Assembly: GCA_945869245.1 (NCBI GenBank)
Contig: CAMBOY010000122.1
Location: 1-8,778 of the forward strand
DNA: 8,778 nucleotides
Direction of reading: 5' to 3'
Source of the DNA: Hydrogenophaga intermedia
GTDB lineage: Bacteria > Pseudomonadota > Gammaproteobacteria > Burkholderiales > Burkholderiaceae_C
Shown: positions 1-6,749 of the stretch, one piece after another
Numbering within the stretch: position 1 is the first letter of the stretch
Layout: every line of letters starts with the position of its first letter
Position numbers and translations under genes: made by a program
Notes under the pieces: model-generated
Seen by the model: the letters and a program-made list of their open reading frames with translations, nothing else
Database searches by the model: none
What the model was told of the DNA's origin: nothing

Positions 1-12
1 GGGCGATCTGCA
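1..12 (+). repeat. Left arm of 12-bp imperfect inverted repeat bounding the inverted segment
   Basis: GGGCGATCTGCA at the left edge is the reverse complement of TGCAGCTCGCCC at 138-149 with one mismatch (11 of 12). The mismatch matters. Restoring the ancestral order puts TGCAGATCGCCC next to CAGCGCACG and restores Ile (ATC) in QIAQRT, whereas the present plus-strand junction has Leu (CTC). The repeat may extend left of the window. Confidence 0.75.
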
Positions 13-883
13 CCTGGGCCAAAGCGGCTTGGGCTTGTTGCTCGGCTTGGCGCACGCGGGCTTGGCCTTCGGTGGGGTCGACCCGGGCCAGCACCTCGCC
101 AGCGCGCACCACATCGCCTTCGCGCTTGGTGAGGCCTTGCAGCTCGCCCAGCGCACGCTCCGCAACAACCAAGCGCTGGTGGGCCAAGGCTTTATCTCGG
201 CCACGGCGCTCGATACCGCCCAAGCCAACCTGGCTGCTGCACAGGCCAACCACCGCGCCGCCCAGGCCGCGCTCGACATCGCCCGCAAATCGCTGCGCGA
301 CGCGGTGCTGACCGCGCCATTTGCGGCCCAGGTCTCGGCCCGACTCGCCAACAACGGCGAACGGGTGGGCGTTGACGCGCGCATCTTGGAGCTGATCGAC
401 ACATCGGCCTTTGAACTGGAAGCCGCCCTCAGCCCCGCCGACGCGGTGGCGGTGCAAACGGGACAGGCGGTGGCCCTCCAGGTCGAAGGCATGGCCCAGG
501 CCCTGGGCGCCCGTGTGGCCCGCATCAGCCCGAGCGTGCAGCCCGGCAGCCGCAGTGTGCTGGTTTATCTGCAGTTGGCCCCCACACCCGGACTGCGCCA
601 GGGCCTGTTCGCCCAAGGGCATATCGTGGTGACCACGGCACAGGGCGTGGCCGTGCCCCACAGCGCGGTGCGCAACGACAAGCCCCAGCCCTACGTGCAA
701 CTGGTGGAGCAAGGCCGCGTGGTGCACCGCACGGTGGCGCCGGTTGCAGGTGGTCTGAGCAGCGAACTGGCCGAGCCGGTGTGGCTGCTGCCCGAGCTGA
801 GCGAAGGCGCGGTGGTGCTGCGCGCGCAGGCCGGCCTGATCCGCGAAGGCACCGACGTGCGCCTGCCCGACGCCCCGCGCTGA
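2..883 (+). CDS. RND efflux periplasmic adaptor (membrane fusion protein), 5' part missing or rearranged
   Basis: This protein would bridge an inner-membrane RND permease to an outer-membrane channel in the periplasm. Only 146-883 matches the family. It begins in the coiled-coil hairpin (AQRTLRNNQALVGQGFIS, then Ala/Gln-rich helix to about 285), followed by the second lipoyl half (LTAPFAAQVSARL, GERVGVDARI), the beta-barrel (ELEAALSPADAVAV, RISPSVQPGSRSVLVYL, GLRQGLFAQG) and the membrane-proximal domain (VAVPHSAVRNDKPQPYVQLV). The stop is TGA at 881-883. The frame stays open to the left edge, with a TTG at 29, but the 1-145 translation (Gly/Leu/His-rich) is not adaptor-like. The missing upstream part is found on the minus strand of 1-149, so this is an inverted or chimeric segment and not a true N-terminus. 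The signal peptide is outside the window. The permease starts 19 bases downstream, so the two are an operon. Family assignment is secure; intactness in the living genome is uncertain. Confidence 0.85.
   Translation, partial: GDLHLGQSGLGLLLGLAHAGLAFGGVDPGQHLASAHHIAFALGEALQLAQRTLRNNQALVGQGFISATALDTAQANLAAAQANHRAAQAALDIARKSLRDAVLTAPFAAQVSARLANNGERVGVDARILELIDTSAFELEAALSPADAVAVQTGQAVALQVEGMAQALGARVARISPSVQPGSRSVLVYLQLAPTPGLRQGLFAQGHIVVTTAQGVAVPHSAVRNDKPQPYVQLVEQGRVVHRTVAPVAGGLSSELAEPVWLLPELSEGAVVLRAQAGLIREGTDVRLPDAPR
138..149 (-). repeat. Right arm of 12-bp imperfect inverted repeat at the inversion junction
   Basis: TGCAGCTCGCCC pairs with the left-edge copy (11 of 12). It sits exactly where adaptor coding switches from the minus to the plus strand. 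On the minus strand it encodes the G-E-L-Q part of the adaptor, and on the plus strand it gives the Q-L-A just before QRTLRNN. Pairing stops at the next base inward (137 against 13), so the arm is 12 bp on that side. Confidence 0.75.
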
Positions 884-902
884 ACCCCAGGACGGCCCCG
901 CC

Positions 903-3900
903 ATGTGGTTCACCCAAGTCTCTCTGCGCAACCCGGTCTTTGCCACCATGGTCATGCTGGCCTTTGTGGTGCTGGGCCTGTTTTCCTTCCAGCGCCTGCA
1001 GGTCGATCAATTCCCCAGCATCGACTTCCCCGTCGTGGTGGTCACCGCCGAATACCCCGGTGCCTCGCCCGCCATTGTCGAGAGCGAAGTCACGCAAAAA
1101 ATCGAAGAAGCCGTCAACGCGATCGCCGGCGTCAACACCCTGACCTCGCGCAGCTACGAAGGCCAGTCGGTCGTCATCATCGAATTTCAGCTGCATGTGG
1201 ACGGGCGCAAGGCCGCAGACGATGTGCGCGAGAAAATCGGCATCCTCAAAGCCGCCCTGCGCAGTGAAGTGAAAGAGCCGCGCGTTCTGCGGTTTGATCC
1301 GGCGAGCCGACCAATCTGGTCGGTCGCGGTGCTTCCAGACGCCTCCACGCTCCCCGCTGCGCGTGGTTCGCAGCCCCCCGAGGGGGCGCCCACCGCCTTG
1401 GGGCGGCCCGGCGGCGGTGGATCAGCGGCCCCACCCAGCCCTGTGGAGATCACCAACTGGGCCGAGCAGACGCTCAAAAAACGCTTGGAAAACGTGCGCG
1501 GCGTGGGCTCGGTCAATCTGGTAGGCGGCACCCAACGCGCCATCAATATCGAACTCAACACCGCCGCCATGGAGGCGCTGGGCGTCACGGTCGACCAAAT
1601 CACCAGCGCGGTGCGGGTGGAAAACCAAGACCTGCCGGTGGGCACCCTGGCCAGCCGCGAGCGCGAGCAGATGGTGCAGGTGCTCTCGCGTATCAAAAAC
1701 CCGGCCGACTTCGAACAAGTCATCGTGGCGCGCCGAGGCGGCACACCGGTTTACCTGCACCAGGTGGCCACGGTCAACGACGGTGTGGAAGAGCTGGAGA
1801 ATCTGGCGCTGTACAACGGCCAGCGCACGCTGCTGCTGCAAGTGCAAAAGTCGCAGGACGAAAACACCATCGCGGTGGTCGACGGGCTGACCAACACCCT
1901 GGCCGAACTCAAAGACCAGCTGCCGCCCGGCGTGCGGCTGGAGCCCATCGCCGACGGCTCGCGCGCCATCCGCGTGTCGGTCAACAACGTGCGCCAAACA
2001 CTGATCGAGGGCGCCATCCTGACCGTGCTCATCGTTTTTCTGTTCCTCAACAGCTGGCGCTCCACCGTCATCACCGGCCTGACGCTGCCCATTGCGCTGA
2101 TTGGCACCTTCTTCTTCATGGACGTGATGGGCTTCACCATCAACATGATCACGCTGATGGCGCTCACGCTGTCGGTGGGTTTGCTGATTGACGACGCGAT
2201 TGTGGTGCGAGAAAACATCGTGCGCCACGCCCAAATGGGCAAAAGCCCTTATGACTCGGCGATGGACGGCACACGCGAAATTGGTCTGGCCGTGCTGGCC
2301 ACCACGCTGTCCATCGTGGCGGTGTTTTTGCCCATTGGTTTTATGGGCGGCATCATCGGCAAGTTCTTCCATGAATTCGGCATCACCATGGTGGCGGCGG
2401 TGCTGATTTCCATGTTTGTCAGCTTCACGCTCGACCCCATGCTCTCCAGCGTCTGGCACGACCCGGCGATTGAGCAGCACGGCAAACCTTTTGTACCCAA
2501 GAGCCTGTACGACAAAACCATCGGCCGGGTCACCCACTGGTTTGACCGGGTGCAAGACGATGTGTCCGACACCTACCAAAACGCGCTGCGCTGGTCGCTC
2601 AAACACAAAATCGCCACCCTGGCGCTGGCCCTGGCCACCTTTGTCGGCAGCATCTTGATGCTGCCCCTGCTGGGCACCGAATTTGTGCCCAAGGCCGACT
2701 TTTCTGAGACCTCGGTCAACTTCCACACCCCGGCCGGTTCGTCCCTGCAGACCACCGAGGCCAAGGCCCGCGAAGTCGAGGCCATCCTGCGCACATTCCC
2801 GGAAGTCAAATACACCCTGTCCACCATCAACGTGGGCGACGCCCAGGGCAAGATTTACGCCACGGTGTATGTGCGGCTGGTCGACCGCAAAGACCGCACA
2901 CTCAGCGCCGACGCCCTGTCGGCCCAGCTGCGCCTGCGCCTGCAAACCGTGCCGGGCATCACCGTCACCCACGCCGGCCTGCGCGACGGGGTGGGTGGCA
3001 ACAAGCAGATTGAGTTTTCGCTGCAGGGCGACGACCTGGCTGAACTCGAACGCATCGCGCGCGACATCCAGCAGCGCGTCAAACCCATCGCCGGTCTGGT
3101 GGACCTGGACTCCAGCGTCAAACCCAACAAACCCACAGTAGATGTGCAGATCCGGCGCGAAATCGCCGCCGATGCGGGCCTCAACAGCGGCACCGTGGCC
3201 AGCGCACTGCGCACCTTGGTGGCCGGGCAAACCATTGGCAACTGGCGCGCCACCGACGGCGACGCCTACGACGTGACGGTGCGCCTGCCCGCGGCCGAAC
3301 GCGAACGCCTGCAAGACCTCACCCAACTGCCCTTTGTGGTGGGCAACGCAGCCGACGGCAGCGCACGGGTGGTGCGCTTGGGTCAGGTGGCGCAGGTGCG
3401 CGAGTCCACCAGCCCCAACCAGATCAACCGCCGCAACCTCAACCGCGAAGTCTCGTTCAGCGCCAACGCCTACGGCCGCTCGGCCGGCGAAGTGACGGCC
3501 GACATCCGCGCTGCGCTGGCCCAGGTGGCGCTGCCGCCGGGATACCGGGTGGAGTTTGGCGGCTCCACCAAAAGCATGCAGGAATCGTTTGGCTATGCGC
3601 TCTCGGCGCTGGCCATGGCCATCATCTTCATCTACATGATCATGGCCAGCCAGTTCAAGAGCTTTCTGCAACCCATTTCGCTCATGAGTTCGCTACCGCT
3701 GACGCTGATTGGCGTGGTGCTGGCTCTGCTGATGTTTGGCTCGTCGATCAGCATGTTCTCGGTCATCGGCATCGTGCTGCTCATGGGCCTGGTCACCAAA
3801 AACGCCATTTTGTTGGTCGACTTTGCCATCCGCGCCCGCGCCGGCGACACCGAACATCCCGCCATGGACCGCGAAAGCGCTCTGCTGCTGGCGGCCAAAG

Positions 3901-4148
3901 TGCGGCTGCGCCCCATCCTCATGACCACGCTGGCCATGGTGTTTGGCATGGTGCCGCTGGCCTTTGCCCTGACCGAAGGCTCCGAACAACGTGCCCCTAT
4001 GGGGCAAGCCGTTATTGGTGGCGTCATCACCTCGTCGGTGCTCACCCTGGTGGTGGTACCGGTGGTGTACTGCTACATCGACGACCTGACCGCATGGCTC
4101 AAGCGCCGGTTTGGCGGTGGCACCAGCGCTGCAAGCGCTTCGTCATGA
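903..4148 (+). CDS. RND-family efflux permease (AcrB/HAE1-like) with an in-frame insertion
   Basis: This is an inner-membrane proton-driven exporter that would work with the adaptor upstream and a TolC-type channel. The 1081 residues show the full RND layout: TM1 about 13-32; first periplasmic half 33-360; TM2-6 about 365-512 with the proton-relay pair in GLLIDDAIVVREN (D430-D431); TM7 about 568-590; second periplasmic half to about 895; TM8-12 about 900-1058, with the conserved Lys in GLVTKNAILLVDFA (K966). Length is slightly above the roughly 1030-1050 usual for the family. Residues 147-179 (between VAVLPD and SPVEITNWAEQ) are a Pro/Gly/Ala/Ser-rich stretch encoded by a hairpin-forming repeat and absent from relatives I know. 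It lies in the porter region of the first periplasmic half. Start ATG 903 is preceded by AGGA at 889-892. The pump substrate cannot be read from sequence. DD/K and the general motifs favour a multidrug-type over a heavy-metal CzcA-type pump, but this is inference. Confidence 0.93.
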   Translation: MWFTQVSLRNPVFATMVMLAFVVLGLFSFQRLQVDQFPSIDFPVVVVTAEYPGASPAIVESEVTQKIEEAVNAIAGVNTLTSRSYEGQSVVIIEFQLHVDGRKAADDVREKIGILKAALRSEVKEPRVLRFDPASRPIWSVAVLPDASTLPAARGSQPPEGAPTALGRPGGGGSAAPPSPVEITNWAEQTLKKRLENVRGVGSVNLVGGTQRAINIELNTAAMEALGVTVDQITSAVRVENQDLPVGTLASREREQMVQVLSRIKNPADFEQVIVARRGGTPVYLHQVATVNDGVEELENLALYNGQRTLLLQVQKSQDENTIAVVDGLTNTLAELKDQLPPGVRLEPIADGSRAIRVSVNNVRQTLIEGAILTVLIVFLFLNSWRSTVITGLTLPIALIGTFFFMDVMGFTINMITLMALTLSVGLLIDDAIVVRENIVRHAQMGKSPYDSAMDGTREIGLAVLATTLSIVAVFLPIGFMGGIIGKFFHEFGITMVAAVLISMFVSFTLDPMLSSVWHDPAIEQHGKPFVPKSLYDKTIGRVTHWFDRVQDDVSDTYQNALRWSLKHKIATLALALATFVGSILMLPLLGTEFVPKADFSETSVNFHTPAGSSLQTTEAKAREVEAILRTFPEVKYTLSTINVGDAQGKIYATVYVRLVDRKDRTLSADALSAQLRLRLQTVPGITVTHAGLRDGVGGNKQIEFSLQGDDLAELERIARDIQQRVKPIAGLVDLDSSVKPNKPTVDVQIRREIAADAGLNSGTVASALRTLVAGQTIGNWRATDGDAYDVTVRLPAAERERLQDLTQLPFVVGNAADGSARVVRLGQVAQVRESTSPNQINRRNLNREVSFSANAYGRSAGEVTADIRAALAQVALPPGYRVEFGGSTKSMQESFGYALSALAMAIIFIYMIMASQFKSFLQPISLMSSLPLTLIGVVLALLMFGSSISMFSVIGIVLLMGLVTKNAILLVDFAIRARAGDTEHPAMDRESALLLAAKVRLRPILMTTLAMVFGMVPLAFALTEGSEQRAPMGQAVIGGVITSSVLTLVVVPVVYCYIDDLTAWLKRRFGGGTSAASASS
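1341..1439 (+). repeat. Palindromic GC-rich element inserted in frame in the RND permease gene
   Basis: This 99-base block (33 codons) interrupts an otherwise normal permease sequence. Three perfect stems are visible: CCACGC 1345-1350 with GCGTGG 1361-1366; GCCCCC 1373-1378 with GGGGGC 1382-1387 around a CGA loop; and CCACCGCC 1390-1397 with GGCGGTGG 1413-1420. A competing smaller hairpin is CCGCC 1393-1397 with GGCGG 1402-1406. The length is a multiple of three and the frame contains no stop, so the reading frame survives. From memory, GCCCCCCGAGGGGGC followed by TTGGGGCGGCCCGGC recurs between genes in Comamonadaceae genomes; this was not checked. Exact ends are uncertain by a few codons. 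No clear target duplication is visible. Confidence 0.75.
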
Positions 4149-4210
4149 GCGATCGATACAATTTCGCACGGTTTTTTGATATCGGCTAACATACCCACCG
4201 GAGTATACAA

Positions 4211-4903
4211 ATGAGCGCAGCACACCTCTCTGCAGACCAAGCCCGCTTCAACATGATTGAGCAGCAAATCCGCCCCTGGGAGGTGTTGGATGCGCGCGTG
4301 CTCGCCCTGTTGGACAGCGTCAAACGCGACCAATTTGTGTCAGCCGGGCACACCAGCCTGGCCTATGCCGATCTGGAACTGCCGCTGTTGCCGCATGGCA
4401 GTGCCAATCAGGTGATGCTCGCGCCCAAGGTGCAGGCCCGTTTGGTGCAAGACCTCGCCCTGCAACAGACCGACCGCGTGCTCGAGATCGGCACCGGCAG
4501 TGGCTACACCACCGCCTTGCTGGCCAGTCTGGCCCAGCACGTCACCAGTCTGGAACTCCATCCCAATCTGGCCAACATCGCACGCGGCCGCCTGTCGCTG
4601 GCCGGCGTCACCAACGTGGACGTGCGCCACGCCGACGCCACCGCCGACCAATTTGCCGCCTGCCGCCAAGGCGCACCGTGGGACGCCATTGTCGTCAACG
4701 GCTCGCTGGCCGAAGTGCCTGCCGCCCTGCTCGATCTGCTGGCCGACGGCGGCCGCCTGTTTGCCATCACCGGCGACCTGCCCATGATGCGCGCCACCCT
4801 CATCACCCGCACCGGCCCCGGCCAGTTCAGCACCCGCCAGCCCTGGGACACCGTGGCCCCGCGCCTGCAAGGCTTCACCGAGCCGTCTCGCTTCAGCTTC
4901 TGA
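4211..4903 (+). CDS. Protein-L-isoaspartate O-methyltransferase-like SAM methyltransferase
   Basis: This is a 230-residue class I SAM-dependent methyltransferase, probably cytosolic (no signal peptide or membrane segment). SAM motif I is RVLEIGTGSGYTTALLA (89-105), an acidic residue sits at the end of strand 2 (VTSLELHP), and DAIVVNGSLAEVPAALLDLLADGGRLF (158-184) is the usual later region of the Pcm fold. The N-terminal NMIEQQIRPWEVLD and REQ-like KRDQFV segments also match Pcm-family proteins. Canonical repair enzymes carry a GQTIS motif with the substrate-site Ser after the Y-x-D-x-x-L-P segment. Here AYADLELPLLPHGSANQVMLAP (51-72) has no GQTIS, so repair of isoaspartyl residues is doubtful. 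Start ATG 4211 has GGAG at 4200-4203, 7 bases upstream. It follows the permease by 62 bases and the rhodanese gene begins 6 bases after its stop, so it is co-transcribed at least with the latter. The family call is firm; the actual substrate is unknown. Confidence 0.88.
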   Translation: MSAAHLSADQARFNMIEQQIRPWEVLDARVLALLDSVKRDQFVSAGHTSLAYADLELPLLPHGSANQVMLAPKVQARLVQDLALQQTDRVLEIGTGSGYTTALLASLAQHVTSLELHPNLANIARGRLSLAGVTNVDVRHADATADQFAACRQGAPWDAIVVNGSLAEVPAALLDLLADGGRLFAITGDLPMMRATLITRTGPGQFSTRQPWDTVAPRLQGFTEPSRFSF

Positions 4904-4906
4904 GGT
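4902..4906 (+). promoter_or_regulatory. Ribosome binding site that bears on the rhodanese start
   Basis: GAGGT overlaps the methyltransferase stop codon (TGA 4901-4903). It lies 3 bases before ATG 4910 and 9 bases before the in-frame ATG 4916. The spacing favours 4916 as the main initiation site and suggests translational coupling to the upstream gene. Confidence 0.5.
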
Positions 4907-4909
4907 GCC

Positions 4910-5266
4910 ATGACCATGCAACACATCACGCCCACCCAGCTGCAAGACTGGATCAGCGCCGCCCAGGCCCAGCTGCCCGACGGCCAGCACCCCATCGTGC
5001 TCGACGTGCGCGAACCTTGGGAATTGCAAACCGCCTGCGTCAAGGCCAACGGCTTTGAACTGGTGGCCATGCCCATGCAAACTGTGCCGGCGCGCCTGAG
5101 CGAACTCGACCGCAGTCACCCCATCGCCTGCCTGTGCCACCACGGCGGGCGCAGCGCGCAAGTGACCATGTTCCTCATCAACAACGGCTTTGACCAGGTG
5201 GTCAACATCCACGGAGGCATCCACGCTTGGGCCCAGACCGTGGACCCGAGCGTGCCCACCTACTGA
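4910..5266 (+). CDS. Single-domain rhodanese-like sulfurtransferase
   Basis: This 118-residue protein spans one rhodanese domain: the N-terminal VLDVREPWEL (30-39), the active-site loop CLCHHGGRSAQV with catalytic Cys76 in the C-x-x-G-x-R-S pattern, and the closing NIHGGIHAW (99-107). Such proteins move sulfane sulfur from donors such as thiosulfate or persulfides to cyanide or protein acceptors. The loop retains Cys and Arg, so activity is plausible. A second Cys (C74) sits two residues before the catalytic one. No signal peptide is seen, so it is probably cytosolic. It starts 6 bases after the methyltransferase stop and tolC begins 30 bases after its own stop, indicating a single transcript. 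An alternative start at ATG 4916 (two codons in) is better spaced from the GAGGT at 4902-4906. The role in this operon is unknown. Confidence 0.9.
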   Translation: MTMQHITPTQLQDWISAAQAQLPDGQHPIVLDVREPWELQTACVKANGFELVAMPMQTVPARLSELDRSHPIACLCHHGGRSAQVTMFLINNGFDQVVNIHGGIHAWAQTVDPSVPTY

Positions 5267-5296
5267 CACCCGCCTTTCTCCACACAAGGACACCCC

Positions 5297-6655
5297 ATGC
5301 CCCGCACCGATCGCACCACCGTGCCCGCGCACACCCCCCGCTTCAGCTGGCGCCATGCCGCGCTGGCGGCGCACCTGATCGGCGCAGTGGGCATGGCCCA
5401 GGCCCAAAGTCTGGCCGAGCTGTACCAAGCCGCCCAGGGCTACGACGCCGCCTACCTGGCCGCCCGCTCGCAGTTCGACGCCAACCTGGCCAAAGCCGAA
5501 CAAGCCAAAGCCGGCCTGCGCCCGCAAGCCGGCCTGGCCGCCGACGCCAGCTGGAGCAACCGCGACGTGCTGCAAGGCGGCAGCAACACCACCAGCAACG
5601 CCCAAACCATTACCCTGTCGGCCAGCCAGCCGCTGTACCGCCCGGCCAACAGCGCCAGCGCCCAGCAGGGCGAACTCAGCGTCGAGCTGGCCAAAGCACA
5701 ACTGGAGACCGCCGAGCAAGACCTGATCGTGCGCGTCACGCAGGCCTATTTCGACGTGCTCGCCGCGCAAGACAGCCTGGCCTCGGTGCAGGCCCTCAAG
5801 GCCGCTGTCACCCAACAGTTGGCCGCTGCCAAGCGCCGTTTTGAGGTTGGGTCGGCCACCATCATCGACACCCGCGAAGCCCAGGCCCAGTTCGACCGCG
5901 TCAGCGCGCAAGAAATCGCCGCCGACAACGACCTGCGCATCAAAAAACTCGCGCTCGACCAACTGGTCGGCAAAAACGGCGTGGCCCCGCTCGGCCTGGG
6001 CAAAAACGCCGCCCTGCCCAGCCCCGCCCCGGCCGACGTGAACAGCTGGGTCAGCCAAGCCACCGAGCAGCACCCCGCCGTGCGCCAAGCCAACACCGCG
6101 CTGGCCGTGGCCCAGCTCGAAACCCAAAAAGCCCAGGCCGGCGAAAAACCCACGGTCGACCTGTTTGGCCGCTACGCCATGGGCCGCAGCCCCAGCACCA
6201 CCCTGCCTGGCGCCTACCTGCGCGCCAACACCGCCACCGTGGGCGTGCAGTTCAACATGCCGCTCTACACCGGCGGCGCCACCCAAAACCGCATCAAAGA
6301 AACCCTGGCGCTCGAAGACAAAGCCCGCAACGACATCGAAGCCGCCAAACGCACCGTGGCCCAAGCCACCCGCACCGCGTATTTCGGCATCCTCTCGGGC
6401 CTGGGCCAGGTCAAGGCGCTCGAAGCGGCCGAAACATCGAGCCAAAGCGCGGTCGACGCCAACAAACTGGGCTACGACGTGGGCGCCGGCACCAGCATCG
6501 ACGTGCTCAACGCCCAAAGCCAGCTGTTCCAAGTCAAACGCGACCTGGCCCAGGCGCGCTACAACGTGCTGATTACCCACCTGCGCCTGAAGCAGGCCAG
6601 CGGCGCGCTCAAGGCCGACGACCTGCAAACGGTCAACCGGCTGCTGGCGAAGTAA
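5297..6655 (+). CDS. tolC: TolC-family outer-membrane efflux channel
   Basis: This 452-residue precursor would form the trimeric outer-membrane exit duct for RND pumps or type I secretion. A signal peptide is visible: basic N-region to about residue 20, hydrophobic AALAAHLIGAVGMA, and a likely cleavage after AQA (A36). The mature protein shows the family's internal duplication: QPLYRPA (111-117) echoes MPLYTGG (321-327), and RFEVGSATIIDTREAQAQ (181-198) echoes LGYDVGAGTSIDVLNAQSQ (391-409). The Ala/Gln/Lys-rich segments between these are the long tunnel helices. It is somewhat shorter than E. coli TolC (493 with signal). Start ATG 5297 has AAGGA at 5286-5290, 6 bases upstream. It is third in the methyltransferase-rhodanese-tolC run, which lies downstream of a complete RND permease, so it is the likely channel partner of that pump. 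It ends with TAA at 6653-6655. Confidence 0.93.
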   Translation: MPRTDRTTVPAHTPRFSWRHAALAAHLIGAVGMAQAQSLAELYQAAQGYDAAYLAARSQFDANLAKAEQAKAGLRPQAGLAADASWSNRDVLQGGSNTTSNAQTITLSASQPLYRPANSASAQQGELSVELAKAQLETAEQDLIVRVTQAYFDVLAAQDSLASVQALKAAVTQQLAAAKRRFEVGSATIIDTREAQAQFDRVSAQEIAADNDLRIKKLALDQLVGKNGVAPLGLGKNAALPSPAPADVNSWVSQATEQHPAVRQANTALAVAQLETQKAQAGEKPTVDLFGRYAMGRSPSTTLPGAYLRANTATVGVQFNMPLYTGGATQNRIKETLALEDKARNDIEAAKRTVAQATRTAYFGILSGLGQVKALEAAETSSQSAVDANKLGYDVGAGTSIDVLNAQSQLFQVKRDLAQARYNVLITHLRLKQASGALKADDLQTVNRLLAK

Positions 6656-6720
6656 GCAAAAGTGTCTGTTGCCGTCGGGGCTGCACGCCAGCCGTAAAAT
6701 TGGCGGGTTTTATTCGCCCT

Positions 6721-6724
6721 AGGG
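6721..6724 (+). promoter_or_regulatory. Possible Shine-Dalgarno for the cis-prenyltransferase gene
   Basis: AGGG is the only SD-like run ahead of the gene and overlaps the in-frame TAG (6720-6722). It is 25 bases from the TTG at 6750, too far for normal initiation. It is 7 bases from an in-frame ATC at 6732 and 4 from an ATC at 6729, neither of which is a usual start codon. Kept at low confidence because it bears on the start question. Confidence 0.3.
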
Positions 6725-6749
6725 TCGCATCATCAACACGCTCCAACAC

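Larger units (their letters stand above)
1..149 (-). pseudogene. Inverted fragment of the same adaptor gene (first lipoyl half and start of coiled coil)
   Basis: Read on the minus strand from 148 down to 1, this segment encodes GELQGLTKREGDVVRAGEV, then LARVDPTEGQARVRQAEQQ, then AQAALAQVQIA. That is the first lipoyl half-motif and the first coiled-coil helix of an RND adaptor. Its last codons (ATC GCC) join in register to CAG CGC ACG at 149 on the plus strand, giving a continuous protein QVQIA-QRTLRNNQ. In a normal gene the two pieces would be collinear, so this stretch is inverted in place or produced by a fold-back. What is seen is the orientation switch; the collinear ancestor is inferred from the known order of adaptor domains. 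Confidence 0.8.

Noticed and set aside
29..145. TTG at 29 as the true start of the adaptor protein
   Set aside because: The sequence it adds is not adaptor-like and lacks a signal peptide. The minus strand of the same bases encodes the expected adaptor region, so the open frame is accidental.
525..1196. 223-codon minus-strand open frame over the adaptor-permease junction
   Set aside because: Both plus-strand genes here have clear family motifs; this is a shadow frame.
1422..3671. 749-codon open frame on the minus strand opposite the RND permease
   Set aside because: It is the antisense shadow of a GC-rich gene. The product is His/Gly/Val/Asp-rich low-complexity sequence with no family features, while the plus strand encodes an unmistakable RND permease.
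4155..4181. Possible promoter boxes (TACAAT at 4157-4162, TTGATA at 4176-4181) ahead of the methyltransferase gene
   Set aside because: Neither box has a partner at 16-18 bases. TTGATA is 22 bases from TATACA at 4204, and TACAAT has no -35-like match at the right distance. A promoter in this AT-richer gap is possible but not shown.
4340..6628. 762-codon minus-strand open frame spanning the methyltransferase, rhodanese and tolC genes
   Set aside because: It is Gly/Ala/Val/His-rich, crosses three real genes and their gaps, and reflects codon bias against stop complements. No domain is recognisable.
6669..6700. TTGCCG (6669-6674) and TAAAAT (6695-6700) as a promoter for the cis-prenyltransferase gene
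   Set aside because: The spacer is 20 bases, outside the usual range for a sigma70 promoter.
6686..6712. Possible terminator after tolC: CGCCA 6686-6690 with TGGCG 6701-6705, then GGTTTTATT
   Set aside because: The 5-bp stem with a 10-base loop is weak, and the T-run is short and interrupted.
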